Shown piece by piece: positions 25,201 through 38,485 of a stretch of DNA of 64,000 nt (position 1 is the stretch's first letter; each line of letters begins with the position of its first letter). Position numbers and translations under genes: made by a program. Under the pieces are notes generated by a model, which was not told where the DNA came from, made no database searches, and saw only the letters and a list, made by a program, of their open reading frames with translations. The DNA is from Trochalopteron elliotii. Lineage: Eukaryota > Chordata > Aves > Passeriformes > Leiothrichidae. Location of the stretch: positions 198,728 through 262,727 of the forward strand of contig JANPWX010019780.1 of the NCBI GenBank assembly GCA_024734555.1, in the 5' to 3' direction.

Positions 25201-26099
25201 AGGCAAAACAAGTAACTTATGAGTGATGATGATTCCACCTTTTCCTCCAAAGAAATATATATCGTTTTAAATGGTTCAATAGGCTGCATTTGGAGTAACA
25301 CATTAAAGCTGTTTACAGCTTGGCCATCTAATCATGAATATTGCATTTCCTTGCTTTACCAGTGTGATTGACTATCATTGTAAAAGGGGCCAAAGTATGA
25401 GTGTAAGAGTGTCTCATTGTAACAATAAATGAAGAACAAACAAGCTATGGTGAGATGCTCAATTCAAAGACTTTGTTTTGGATGTTAAACTCCCCTGTCT
25501 TGGCTGAGAAATTTCCTCTTGATTACATCCCAGTGAATGAATGAGTAACTCTGCCCTAAAGACTCTAAACACTCCTTTGATTTGTTCATTCCAAGATTCT
25601 CTGAGCATTTTATTCTGTTTTTACTAGCAAACACCAAAGGTTGAAAAAATAATGTTATTAATTAATCACTTCTTTTCAAATACTGCTCTAAAGAGTACTG
25701 CTTTTTGATCTTCTTTTTAAATTATTTTCATTACTGATTGGCTGTTTTTTAGAGGTACCTAGAGGTACCTATTTCCTTATTCAGCCACCACTATAAAACT
25801 AATGTATTTTTTAATTGAGGCACTGCTAAAAAATATAAATTGAAGTACAGTTTTCTTTCAAACTCAGAAGAAAATCTGTATTATAGTGTTTTCATGCTAT
25901 TAAGCCTTTGTGTCACTTATGATAAATTTAACTGATCATAAGTATTATACTGCTATTACTTTCCAAAAATACATTCTAAACTCCTTCAGTGAATTCACAT
26001 CTGACATGTGGGGTTTTTCACAAAATATTTTTTATTCTGCAAAACAGAGGCTTCAGTGAAAATAGAATTCAATATCCATGATACAAGTTCATTGTACCA
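22203..26099. other. AT-rich unique sequence, no gene seen
   Basis: Nothing recognised. The longest open frame (23311-23610, plus, 99 codons) lacks any known motif. A tandem agaggtacct duplication lies at 25752-25772. The stretch at about 25240-25440 has dense transcription-factor-like words (TGTTTAC, AACAAT, TAATCATG). Confidence 0.55.
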
Positions 26100-26103
26100 A
26101 CCT

Positions 26104-26360
26104 AAGAGAGCTTACTGGAGACATCAAGATTGGAGACAACCTGAGATGCACTGGTTGTGATTGGTAGAGTTCCCAGCCCTGAGGGATATGGATCAGGTAA
26201 GCAGTAAAGGCTAGGCCCGTAAGAGCCTAGCCTGAAGAGACTTCCTGGTCTTCAGGGAGAGAGTGAGTGGAATTCCCTGGAAGACTGCCCTCAGGGCCAA
26301 AGTAGAGCAGAGATGGCAGATCTCAAGGAAGTCTTCCACAGAGTGCAACAGCAAACCCCA
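26104..26360 (+). mobile_element. Possible CR1 LINE ORF2 fragment
   Basis: With one frameshift, the plus strand gives a segment like GIPWKTALRAKVEQRW followed by DLKEVFHRVQQQTP. This resembles the part of CR1 ORF2 just after the endonuclease, where a PWEA...W...K...AQEQ pattern is usual. The block is also more GC-rich than its flanks. Identity is moderate and both ends are unclear. Confidence 0.4.
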
Positions 26361-27673
26361 ATAGTGAGAAATCAGTCAAGGAATACAAGGTTCTATTGCA
26401 TATTTTAATTTTAGTAAATTTTGCTGAATTATCTTGTTATAGTCATCTAATAAAAGAAGAAAAATACCAAGTCATGTAATATTGCTATAATCTGATTAAA
26501 CACTAGAGTATTTCTTTACGAATATTTTCATTAAGCTAGTGTAAGTATGCTTTGAAAAGTTGATTGCCTTTGTATTTTAAAATGTTATTTCAAAGCAATA
26601 AGTTTTTAACAGCCAAGAAGAAACCATTGCTACAGCAATGATATATCTGTGTACTTGACACAACATGGTCATTTGCACATTATTTTTAACCTTTTTTCAT
26701 TATATTCTACATTTTTCATCTAACTCATTTTGAGAAATTTTTGTGCAATACTTCTATGACCAGCTGAGAGCGATAGACAATCCATTTCATGTGGGACAAG
26801 GGGAGAAAAAATATGGCTGATTTAACTTTAATCAGGTTAAACATGAATCACTGACCAGTTCAAATCTGATGTGCCCTATAGGTAACCAGGGCCGGTTTAA
26901 TCTGTATCAATTTTCCAGTTCAGTACACTATTTAACCAGGGCAGGGCAGAGGAACCAGAAAGGATTTTCATGCGTCGTTTCACACAGACTATTCTATTGT
27001 CAAGCACTGTTGAAAATGACAATGAGATGTCATAAAATGAAAAGAAATTTGAGGTATAGTGGATGCTTATTTGCCTTTTACTTGGGGGTTCATCTGATGC
27101 TCAGTACCAATACAGAAAGAGCAAATGCTTCAAAGCAGACAAAATCTATCCCACATTATATTGTGCCACATCATGAGGAGCTGTAAAAATTCCTTTATGG
27201 GTTCTCATGCGAGGTGCAGCAAAAGAAGGATTCCATTGATTTGTAAGAGTAATGTATCCTTGTGAGAAACTATTTTTAACAAAAATACCCCCTCACTTCA
27301 GGTTCTCTGTCTCTTCTCATGAATGGAATTTCTACCACTTGCAATAATTCACAGGTCTTCAGTAGTTGCTGCTATTCAAGGCTTAAATATCATGAGTTCA
27401 GTGTCTTCATATGTATCTGGTTTAGTAAGAGAAAATTTTAGTGTAATTTCTACTACTGTTGAGCAAACCTTGGCAGCCAAGTTTATGTGAGAAACACTGC
27501 TGAAATTGTTCTTATCAAAATAAGTGCTAGAGAATGAAGTGCTAGAATAAGTGCTAGATCTAGCATGGATTTCCATGTAGAACTCATTAAGTCATCAGTT
27601 TTTAAAAAGGTCCAAAATCTGCTACATTTACTGCAATAGATTATTATCAAATTTCCTGCATATCTGTTTTATG
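26361..27673. other. No gene supported
   Basis: AT-rich. A 105-codon plus frame at 26869-27186 shows no motif. Nothing else recognised. Confidence 0.55.
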
Positions 27674-27679
27674 CACTTG

Positions 27680-28305
27680 TGTGGGAGTGCATTTTTCAAT
27701 TTTAAGTTTAATTCATTAGTTAATGTTCCTTTGTAAAATGGTTTGTTCCTTGTACCCTTTCTGTTACCCACTTTTGGTTTATCCCTGTCTTCTCCCAGTG
27801 AGAATTCTGTGATTGGTTCTGTGTTCTCCCTAGGTTTTTCCCTCCAGAGACAGTTAACTGCCCATCACCTGGCAAGTAACCTCCTGTTCTTGTCCATCAT
27901 TTTGGGGGTCTCTCCCTGCCTCTGGAAAATTCTAAGAGAGGTGTCAAGTGATTGGGCAGAATCCTGGTTGTCACCTTCTAGTGTTCATTGTATGGTTGTT
28001 TTATATGTTTGCTTATGATGTGAGCCACCTCCCCATTAAAACTTATTGGTCCTTGGTTGAACCCCCCTCATGTTACACCCCCTTTAAAAGGTCCCCCCGG
28101 GGTTCATCGTGGTCTCTGGAGAGGCTGACACCTGAGGTGAGGGCTCCACACAGGAGTTCCAATAAACTCATCGTGACCCAACAGCTCCGGTGTGCCTCCT
28201 TTCATCCTCCTGCCTTCGTCACGCTGACGCTGCTGAGCAACAAGGACCCACCAGTGTGATATTGGTGCCAAGGCTAGCCGGGCTTGAAAAACAGACACCG
28301 AATCA
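27680..28305 (+). mobile_element. Solo LTR, 626 bases, ERVK-type 6-base target duplication
   Basis: The element starts TGTGGGAGTG and ends ACCGAATCA. CACTTG lies directly outside both ends (27674-27679 and 28306-28311), a perfect 6-base TSD. A TATA-like CTTTAAAAGG at 28082-28091 and an AATAAA at 28161-28166 sit in the expected order, about 70-80 bases apart, with a U5 segment after them. The open frames inside are incidental. No retroviral internal sequence follows. Confidence 0.82.
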
Positions 28306-28311
28306 CACTTG

Positions 28312-30198
28312 TTCTTAGACTGGTAAAAGACAAGGTCACTGTCTTTTTAATCCTGGGGCTCACCTGGTACGTTAACTGAAGTGTTTAATAGTGAGTTGCT
28401 TACTAAGTAATAATTCCTCTTAACAGAGTAATCGGTTGTTTACTTTCCTGTTCTCAAATGGCTTCGTTGAAACTGATAACTACTCACACTTTAGCCTATT
28501 AAATACGCAACTGCCCCATCTTGAAAATAGCCTTAACATCCCTGAAATCCAGCTCTGTGCGTGGGGTGGGGGGCTGTGATAGAGGGTTTATTGCAGTGTT
28601 CTCCTTTGAAGCTTGGCCATTGCATATAACTGTTGTGGAAGTTTATAACACAAAAGGAAAAGCTGAAACTGTGCTCTGGTTAATGTCCTGTTTCAGCACC
28701 AGTAGGTCCCTTTCAGGTTTCATTTTTTATCTGCAGGACTAATGCAATGTTGCTTAACAATACTGTTTCAGTTTCTAGCCTGAAAGGGAACTAGGATGTA
28801 ATTCAATCACTACCTGAATAAAAGTGGAAGTTCAAATGTGTAAACCTGTTTTTCAAAATTCTGGAGTGATTTTGGATTCCTGAAGGCACATCCATTCCAA
28901 AAAAAAACAATGAGCAGCAAGTGGAAGTAAAGTAGTATTATCTAGTATTATTTAAAAAGAACTAATAATGAGATGGGTCTTGGTTTAATTTTTTAAAATT
29001 GGTTTGCTTTTTAAAATGCCATTAAGCATAAGAAAATTAATGTTAACAGGAGGAGGAACCTTCGGTCAACTTGGCCAGATACGTGCTTGGTTTTGATGCT
29101 TAGTGACAGATATTTGGGGCAATCCAGTTCAATATGAGAAGAAGAACTGAATAGCATAGCAGTTTTTATATAGTAGTAGTATTTGTTGTTTGTACACAAA
29201 TATTTGTACTTAGGAATGAGTCAGTGACATTTGTATTATCTAGCAGTGGTACAGCATTATTTGATGAAGTCTGAATATTGTAACCTTATCAATATGCAGG
29301 CAGATAAACTGCACAAGCACAAATGCTGCATGGGAATGAGAAGCACTTGTTTTGCTCCATGTGATTTGTAAATCCACCAAAACAAAATTACATGGACAGG
29401 TAACACCAAAGTAAGCAAATAAGGTAACGTGTGGAAATGCAACATCTTGGTTCTTCTTGTAAAGCAGTCTGAACCTCAATCAGTGAAGAGGAAAAGATCA
29501 CTTCAGCTGTAATATGGGCTATTAAGATTCTCTGCCATGTAGTACTTTGATGTAGTCATGTCAGATACAGAGAAAACTCTGTTAATATTACGTTCAGTTA
29601 TTTTTTCATAGTTTCAAATTTAAATTCTGACTAGATCTGAAACCTTTCATCATTTACATCTAATTCACAACAGTTTTGTACATAAGAAAAAAACCAAAAC
29701 CCACCCTGATCAAACAAAACAAAAACCAAATAACAAACCTACCACCACCACCACCAACAACAACAAATAGCCGAAACAACCACACAGCCCTAATCCTACT
29801 ATACACCACTGACCTCTCAGAGATGCTGGTGGACAGCTATGTGACCAGGTGGATGACAATCATATTGTGGGTCTGATCCAAAAACCATACAGACAGAGAA
29901 GTGCCATTCTGTAGCTGCTACTTCATCTAAAACTGCACACTACTACCATACACTACCAGCTCAAGACAGAGTCAGAGAAGACACACTAAACAGTGATCTG
30001 ACTTTGTGATTGTAGCTGCAGTGTAAAAAATATATGAGTGTGAATGGCTGTTTAATTACTGTCTTCCTCCCTGTTCTGTCTCTGCATGAGAGTGTCACCC
30101 ATTACTGTTAACTACTGTGGTGTTTCTAGATTTGGCAGCACTGGAATGAAAAAAAAAAAAAATCACTCAAAACATAACACATTACTGAAATTTGAGGG
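28312..30198. other. No gene seen; A/C-rich tract inside
   Basis: Unique-looking sequence. The part at about 29685-29800 is almost free of G and T on the plus strand. Open frames are short. Confidence 0.55.
29738..29767. repeat. (ACC)n(AAC)n tract
   Basis: About five ACC units followed by three to four AAC units, inside a longer A/C-only stretch. Confidence 0.85.
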
Positions 30199-30729
30199 TG
30201 TCCCTAATACTTATGAGGGTCTGACTGAGACAGACTTAATTTCTTCGTAGTCGCTCATATGGTGCAATGTTTTGAATTTGTGATCTAAACAACACTGGTA
30301 CCAGCACAGTAATCTTAACTCCTGCTGAGCAGCCTTTCCAGAGCATCAAGGCATCCACGCTGACCCTCCAACAGGGTGCTGGGAGGGGACATATCCAGAA
30401 TAGCTGACCCAAACTATTCAAAGGGACATTCCATACTTTATGGGCTCATGCTTATCAGTGAGGGGAGGATTTTAGGTCGAGTAGGTATTGCTTGGAGACT
30501 GGTTGTACGTCAGCTAGCTTGTGAAATGTGGTGAGTAATCACCTTGTTACTTGTTTGTTGGGTTGGGCTTTCTTTTTCTTCTTCTTTCCATTGCATGTTA
30601 AAATTTCTTCATCTTAACCACTGAGGTTTGTCTTTTTTTCTCTTTTATCTCCTTTGTCTTGCTAAGTGTGGGGTGGGAATGACCAGCTGTACGGTGCTTA
30701 GTTGTTGGCTGGCGTCCAGTCACCACACA
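30199..30729 (+). mobile_element. LTR of a widespread avian ERV family
   Basis: The order and wording match an LTR common in bird genomes: a TGTCC start, a cttaatttcttcgtag block, a ctgctgagcag block near 30322, gctgacccaaactattcaaa near 30400, a pyrimidine-rich stretch, then acggtgcttagttgttggct near 30693 and an end in CACCACACA. The poly-A region is decayed (ttaaaa). The flanks show no exact TSD (TGAGGG and TGATGA share four of six). The element at 38486-38997 is the same family in reverse orientation. Confidence 0.7.
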
Positions 30730-32129
30730 TGATGAGTACAAATTGTTTGCTCTGGAATTAAGAAAGTTGAAACAAATTTTTGCACAACATTTTTAAACTT
30801 TGTTTTTCCAGCCTTAGAGAGCATGAGAGGGAAAATGAGCACTGTAACCTCCCCAAACACAAGATTTGGCAGTAGAAATTTGCAAATGATAGAGAATTTC
30901 CCTTGAAAACGGACTCTTTTTGTCGTTCTATGATCACTAGTCATAGGCAGTAGTAGTTACAAGCAAAACTGTATTAAACTTCAAGATTTTTACTAATACA
31001 TTATTTCTGAGGGAAATTGCTAGTTTTGTATTATATGAGGCTACCTAGAAAGTTTTAAATAATCTTTAGAACTCTCTATAAACTGAGCAGCTCATTCAGA
31101 CCTTCATTTTCTACAATGTCCATAAATAAGGTAATTTTAGCATTTCCCACTTCTTTCTCTCTCAGAAATGATCCTCTCAGTGGGCCTGCCACTTCTAACA
31201 TTTCCCTTCATTTTACAGAGATAAGTAGCAACCTGGACATGCCTTCCACAAGCCCCTTGTGAAAAAAATCCGTAATATTAATTGCCAAAAATTACCAGCT
31301 GCAAGTAGTTTTATCTAACAGAGCTGCTCTGTGGCTTCCTCAAAACAATATAGTACCTTTCATGTAGCAACCAAGCACTTAAGAATGGAAACAGGAAGAA
31401 GCCCAAAGTATAATTAATATTTAAAAAGCAAAATGTCAGGCTCTGCTAAAGAGTTTTTTAGTAGCCATGTTTTTTTTTTAAATCCCTTTTTCCTCAGAAG
31501 AATGTAATTTGGGGCCTAATTAAGCAACTTTAAATTGATTAGAGCCTTTGTGTTTTACTGCAAAGTGATGAGAACTACAGAGATATGTAAGCCTCAGGTT
31601 TAAAATGGGAAAAAATGCCATCAATTCTTAAAAATCTGATCACATAGATTGATGTGTGGTTTCTGCCTTCTTTAAAGAACTCAGAAGCAGAGACAAAAAA
31701 CCTTAAACAAATAAAGAAGGAAAACACAATTGGAGGAAAATCTGTTACTAGATACAGAAAATAAAGGGAACTACATAATAAGCATATGTAAATGAAAATC
31801 CCTATTTTATATTCTATTTTAAATTTTATTTATTTATTGTTTATTTAAATCTATGTATTTATATTAATCTGTATATTACAATCTTCTGAAGAGTGTGGTA
31901 AAAGATCTTTTTGCAGGTACATGTCAACAATGACAGCTTTTGTACACACAAGTTACTGAAATTCTAGCTTTGTGTTATAGAACAGGAAATTACAGAGCAG
32001 AGGTCTGGAATGAGGTATCCAACTTTCTGTACAAGGTCACAAGTCCTGTAATAGAGTTTGAAGATAAAGCAAAGCTGGTGCTCAGTCCTAGCCTTCAGAG
32101 ACAAACTTAACCCTTTCACTAAAATATGT
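30730..32129. other. AT-rich, no gene seen
   Basis: Nothing recognised. The piece at about 31490-31580 contains CCTAATTAAG and CCTTTGTG words of the kind seen in conserved enhancers, but conservation cannot be judged here. Confidence 0.55.
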
Positions 32130-32139
32130 GGAGAAAAAA

Positions 32140-33520
32140 GTATCTATTTCTTAGAAAGAATTTACCCTCTCAACTACCCCTTGTGAGGATGTTGAAGAGG
32201 TCTCATCTCTGTGTAAGGTCTCCTTGGACCCTGTTGCTCCTGAGGACTGCCTCCCAAAGGAGTCTTTCAATCAGACTCCTAACCAGGCAAAAGTCTGACC
32301 TCTGGATATCAAACGCAGCCATTCAGCTGCCATCTCTCCTTACTTCTGCAAGAACATCAAACTTATATAATTTCATAACCATCCATGCCCAAGACAGTTT
32401 CTAACAGTCACATCACCCACCAGCCCTTCTCTATTCACAGACAACAGGTCCAGCAGGTGCCTTCCATAGGTGAATCTCTCATCAGTTGTGGCAGGAAGTT
32501 ATCTTCCACGCACTCCAGGAACCTTACTCTCTATTGTGCTTGATTTCCAGCAGATATCTGGTAAGTTGACATCTCCCTTGAGAACACGGTTAAGAATCAT
32601 GAGAGGCATCCCAGCTGCTTATAAAATACATCTGCTCTTTCACCTTGACTGGGTCATCTATAACAGGCTCATCCCTTGATATGTAATGATTTTTCATCTG
32701 ATTCCTATTCATAAATGCTCAACCCTTTCATCAAGCTCTAGATAATCAAAGCACTCCCTTACAAGTAGGACCATCCCACTTGTTCTTCACCTATCACTTC
32801 TGAAGAGTTTATAGACATTCATTGCAGCACTCCAGTCATGTGAGTAATCTTACCATATTTCTACAATTCAGACAATATCATAATTTTCTGTCTTCACAAT
32901 GATTTCCACCATCTCCTGTTCTTTTTGGTGTGGAGACACTTCAGGTGGGCTATTGACCGTGACACCTTTTTTAGGGTGAGACCCTAGTTTCTGAGTGAAT
33001 GTTCTGAGGTACTTCTGTGGCTTCCAAAACATCAACAGCCCTTGAGTCTTTGCTGCCATGGACCTCAATCCCCTATTCCCACTGAGATGGCTAAGGTGTT
33101 GCATGCATTAGTACAGGGACATTGCAGATGTGCTCCAGCGTGCTCAGGATACTGTAGAGCATGCTGAAGGACCTCACATGCACACCCTTTCTAAAACACT
33201 GCCATGCCATCCCCAGGCTCATCTCTAACAAGCCTGGTTTTATCCCTTTCCCCTTCAGACCTAGCTTAAAGCTCTTTTAAGGAGTCCTGCTAAATGCTCC
33301 TGCAAAGATAATTTTCCCTTCAGGAAAGGTGAGCACCCCATCTCTTGTCAGCCAGTTTAGTGTCTTATAGACTAACCCAAGATCAAAACCCCCAAAATTC
33401 TGCCCATAGCACAAGTCTTGGAGATGGTGTTGGTCAGCTAGGTCTTTCTGTTCCTTCCAATATACCCTGCAGTTGGAAGCATAGAGGAAAACAGTGTTTG
33501 AGTTCCTGATCCCTCAACCA
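32140..33520 (-). mobile_element. CR1 LINE, ORF1 C-terminus through ORF2 endonuclease, minus strand
   Basis: Read on the minus strand from about 33520, the frame pieces give RNRKT, then GQNFGGFDLG and a TRDGV segment. These match the C-terminal part of the SGNH-hydrolase (esterase-like) domain of CR1 ORF1. The histidine expected right after DGV is replaced (DGVL), so the catalytic site is lost. The inter-ORF region follows (SHLSGNRGLRSM at about 33095-33060, KLGSHPKKGVTVN at about 32990-32950). ORF2 then begins near 32900 (KTENYDIV) and the endonuclease portion runs to about 32140, with LPDICWK near 32560 and NREGLVGDV near 32430. Stops and frameshifts are frequent. The reverse transcriptase and 3' end are missing. 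Confidence 0.8.
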
Positions 33521-36500
33521 ATCAACATTCATCCAACACCTTTGCAAGGCTGGCAGAACAAGTTTGAAATGAACATGTGCAATCCTTCTCTCTTTTAAAA
33601 GCTAGTATTGTTATGAATAATGAATGATTATTATGATATTTATGAAGTTCTCCCAGATAGAATTGCATTAATTTCTTAAATTTTATTTTTGAAAGCATAA
33701 AACTACTCATATTTCTGCATTCTTCAAAAGCAAGTAGTCGTTGTATAGGTAGGGATAAAATAATGTAAGTAGTCCAGGAGGTAGAAATAAAGAATCCAAA
33801 ACAAAAAATAAAGGCCAGAAGTATTCTCTCAGATAGTGGATGAGTTTTTATTTAGCTGTTTCTAAACTGTTCACTTTTAGGCATGGATGCAATACAGAAG
33901 ATGTCATTAGCAAGGTGAATATTTTGAGTGACATGGAAATAACAATTGACAGTGGAAATTATTTTGCATAGCAGCCACTCTCTGTGGCAGTTTTAACCTT
34001 AAAAATATTTGCTTGATGTAAAAATAAAAAGACTGAAAGTGAGTTGGAATTTTCAAACTGTGCATATCTGAAATAAGAGATACACCATATAGTACCTATC
34101 GTAAGTTTTAATATCATACTCATAGAAAAGGTCATTCTATTAAGAGAAACTGATTATAGTTGCAAAACACGATTCATAGCTGTAAAATGCAATAGAAATC
34201 CAAAATGTCATGACAGAAATGTTAGTGATTTATTACTACAGAGTTATTGTCCATTTGAAGCACTTTGGTAAGTGGTACAGAGAATTTGTGGTTCAGAACT
34301 AGACTAAAAAGAGGTAACATGGGATGAGCCATGTATGATCTTGGATAAGGCCTAGCCACTTTTCATTGATTGCTCTTCCCTAGATTACATAAATTGATTA
34401 TGTGCATAATCTTCACAGATGTTTTAACTGGATGCTATAATAGTGGAGTCGGTTAATACAGTTCATATATCCACTACAAGATGAAACCTTTGGGAAAAAG
34501 GAAATTAGGCAGACTTTCTGGTCAATTCCTTCCAGAAATTCCTCAAAATCCCATAGCTATTTTTCCTCATGGAGTACTTGCCATTGTAGTGACACAGCTA
34601 CTATAATAAATGGCTTAGTATTGAGGGTGTGCAGTATTCTGTCAAAGTAACAAAATAAAATTAAATACAATAGTTTTTCTTCTGTTTGTCATATTCTGAG
34701 TAACTGTTGGGTACCTTGGGATCATTTCTCTAATGTGATTGACGCAGTTAGTGCTGATAAATGGGGTTTTTTCAGAGGGTTTTACTTTCTTCTTTTATTA
34801 GATAAAGCTACTTCTTTCCTGGATATTTACAAACAGTAGATCATTAGCAGAATAGAGGACTCATCATCCGCATGATCACCTATGAGTCAAATCCTTACTC
34901 ATATCAATGGGTTGATTTTTCCTTCTGAAGGGTCTGGCCCTACCTCTTAAGTAATAGTTGCTTCATTGTGGATTACAGTGAGTGTGCTCAGTAGATCTTT
35001 TATACCAATCAGTGTTGCAGAATAGGAGCTATGGTTGATGACATACATGATGATGCATAGAGCTCCATGAGAAATATTTAGACTTTTCATGTAACCTAAG
35101 TAGATACTACATGAAATCCTAATAAGAAATAAAGAAATATTTAAATCATGATACCAAACAATCTTCTTGGAGTCTGGCTCTGATGGTTTCATATTCACAC
35201 AACTAGTAAAGTGTGAAAGAGGGTGACAAATATAAGAAACAATCATAAGCAGACTGACCACATTTTAGCTGGATGCCAATGGCTGTACTTATTTCTTCAT
35301 AAAGTTCAGTTCCAGTCATACAGATGCTGAGGTGTACACACATATATAACTTGCTGATGCAAGTTCCTGTATTCTGGTTTTGAAAAAAAGTTTATGTCAT
35401 CTCCCCCATTTTTTGAATCAAGATGATGGATTTTAAGTTGCAATTTAAGCCCAAGGACCTCTCTGTCTTCTGTAATATTAGTCAAGGCATACTAGAGTGT
35501 AGTTTCTGGGCATGACTTTGCTTTGTACACTGATTCAAACTTCCTGGATCAAACAGAAAAACAATACAGCACAAAGTAATTGCCCAGAATGGCACAGAAA
35601 TCCAGGTGTGCAGCATTGTGTTTCCCCCTAGTGCATTTGGAGAGCAATAATGGACTAGGATGTTTTTCAGAGAGAGTGACTATGTGTGTTTGATCCCTCT
35701 GTTTTGGGGTACACCTCGTGCTTTCTGCTGAGAATGATGGAGAGAATCCAAGAAAGAGAAGGTACTGTGTTGGGAGTAGGAGAAGCCTGCTGAGTGATCC
35801 AAGAGTAGTTTTGTCAAATGCCAGAGCTGTCTAGGTGTGAGGACACATCTCTGGGGATGCAGGCAGCAGCAGGATACGCCTGTTGTTCAGCTATTTCTAA
35901 CAAACCCTTTTTAGACATATCCTTCTAGGCTGATGTTATAAAATATGTATTTGATGTCTCAAGGAGCCTTTGGGGCTGACTGTAGGAGGTGCAGCCATGT
36001 AGACCTCAGGGGTCTGCTTACCCCACTGAGGCTGCTCATGGTTTCTACTTCGCCAAGCATGGTGGCAACAGTAAGAAAATGCTGAGGAAACTGGCATTTT
36101 CTGACCATGGGGAGGTGACAATAGTTTGTATCTTTTTTTCATTCTAACATGAGTCTTTATCCTGCTCAATACAGAAAAGTATTTTTCCTCCCTCCCTGAA
36201 TAGCAGAAATTGCTGCAGGTGGTTAGTGGCAGGTGTTACTTCCAAGATCATCCCCACTTCTGCAATATCATTCTTTGCTTCTGCCACAGGGTCTCATAAG
36301 GTAACTCATGTGAGAAACCCTAAAGAGCCTGGGAGGTGTTATGTGGTGCCATATGCCAGCTGAAACCAGTGGACATGAGTTTCTGAATTTGTCAGTCTCA
36401 AAAGAGATGCAGCTGCACCAGTCATCATCTCTTCTCTCTATAAAGGAAGATTCCATTTTTCCAGTCAGTGGTCTGATATAATACTGCAGCAATGAAAAAA

Positions 36501-38485
36501 CCATTAACGAGCTGGAACAGTCATGTGTTGGTTTCCATTGCTGGCCCAGATTTACTGTATAATTTAGCTTTGCTGATCCTGTCTCTGACCTGTCTGTTTT
36601 GCCTGGTTTGGTTCCTTCCCTTTTTTTAAATAACTTTAAGTTACTATTATAATGTGGAATAAAATTTACAGGGTTTCCTCTTTCCAAAGCCAAGCCTAGT
36701 CGTAAAGTTTTGCTTGATCTTCATAAAATGCTGACAGTATTAAAAGCTCCTTTTCTGCCCTGGAACCTGTGCTTGTTATTTTACCAGACCAAGGAACAAT
36801 ACCTTAATATCCTTTTTTGTGCATACATAAAATAAATTAAGTAGCTACTTTTGGTGCATCATGGGCAAAGAGGAGGCAAAAAATATTTGTTTAGTTGGTC
36901 ATCTTGCTGTGCAAAGACATGAGAAATTTGCAGTAAAATACATAATATGTCTTCTAAAAGAAAAGGAAAAGACATAGGAAATGCTGAATGGTTATTGTGT
37001 CTTTCCGCTATTTACCTTTGTAGAATATTTTATCTGATAAGCTAGTTACACTGTTGAGCCTAGGATTTTTTTTAAATTGCATAATTAGTTCCCAATAAGT
37101 AGTTTATTATCTATGTAGCTGATCTGTCTAATTAGTAGACTTTCTGTTTGCAGTTGTAAGATTAAACCTTATTAGTATACTTTTGCTTATTAGAATACTT
37201 TTAAATCTCTGTGAAATTCAAGTCACAAAAGCCTGGCTAAGTCTTCTAAGACCTATAACCTTGTTTTGGGCCAATGAATACAGCACAACAATCATGATTA
37301 TCCCAAGAGTATAATTTTCTAACTCACCTATGAGGTTTTATTTCTAATAATCACATTTCATACCATATTCTTAAAGGTTTCAAAATACTGTTAGGATCAG
37401 GAGGGGACTATAGCACAAGACAGATATGTGAGGCAGTATCAAAGCAAGCAAACACATTTTCTAGAGTGATTAATTTGTATTCCTCCATTTTAGTAATTTC
37501 TCTAATTATTTTTTTAAGAATACTATGATTTTTAAAGAAAGAACCATCTCCATACTAGAAAATGGAAAAAATTATTTATTTGAGAAGCAATTCACAAAGC
37601 CCAATATTTAGGCATTAAAAAAAAAAAAATCAAGGCAGATGTTCAGAAAAGGAATTAGCTCTGAGGACCAGAATTTCTGGCTTTCTAATCTTTTTTCTCC
37701 TGGAAATTTTGTCTTTAAGTAACATTTGTAGCATCAACTGACTTCAGGATGTTTTATGTGTCAAAATAAAGCACAGAATTACTTTATCACTAGCATTTGT
37801 CCTTTGCAATCTACAGTGCACCTCAAATAAAGAATAATGAGACTGTGATTTAGTTACTATTTCTTTCCATCTCATGCTGCAAGTAGATGGGATCAACCGA
37901 ACTCACAAAATTTCTATCTGGATTTTGGTCTCTTTGCTAGAAAATTTCTGACCGTGAGTTTTGATTCTAATTTTTATTTTGGTCACCATTGTGAAATACG
38001 ATTGAAAGATGGTTTGAGAATGGGCTCTGGCAAATTCTTTCTTGCAGTGTGTCCAGACATTTGAAGGCAGAATCTGCTTCCAGCCAATATCTATTTGTTA
38101 CATGTCTTCCCAAGAGAATGACTGCATAGAATATGATTGTCACTGCACATTGTATGTAGTGTTCTGTCAGCTAACCCAAGTTATTCCTTATTGTTATAAT
38201 AGATTTATTTGGTACAAAAATAACAAAAAAAATTCCTTTCTAGAACCAAAAAATGTCAGTTTTTAGTGCTGCATAAGGCAGTTGTTTTATAATTGTGCTG
38301 AATATAACAGATTGATTCTACAAAGTAGGGGCTCTAGATGTTTTACGTGGTGCTATGTGTCAAATTCACTTTGTCCAATCATCATTTTATGGTGAACCCA
38401 ATAGTTTAAACAAGAGCTGAACACCAAACTGCTCTGTCAAATCTGCCCAGAAGTGCACTCAGTGTTGCAGTTTGTCTCCATCACC
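33521..38485. other. AT-rich unique sequence, no gene supported
   Basis: A minus-strand frame of 141 codons (36268-36693) is the longest outside repeats. It opens with TTG rather than ATG and shows no domain or signal peptide I recognise. The block at about 35600-36250 is less AT-rich but not identifiable. An A run lies at about 37617-37629. Confidence 0.5.

Noticed and set aside
36268..36693. 141-codon minus-strand frame, longest outside repeats
   Set aside because: No ATG at its start, no domain or signal recognised, and one such frame is expected by chance in 64 kb.
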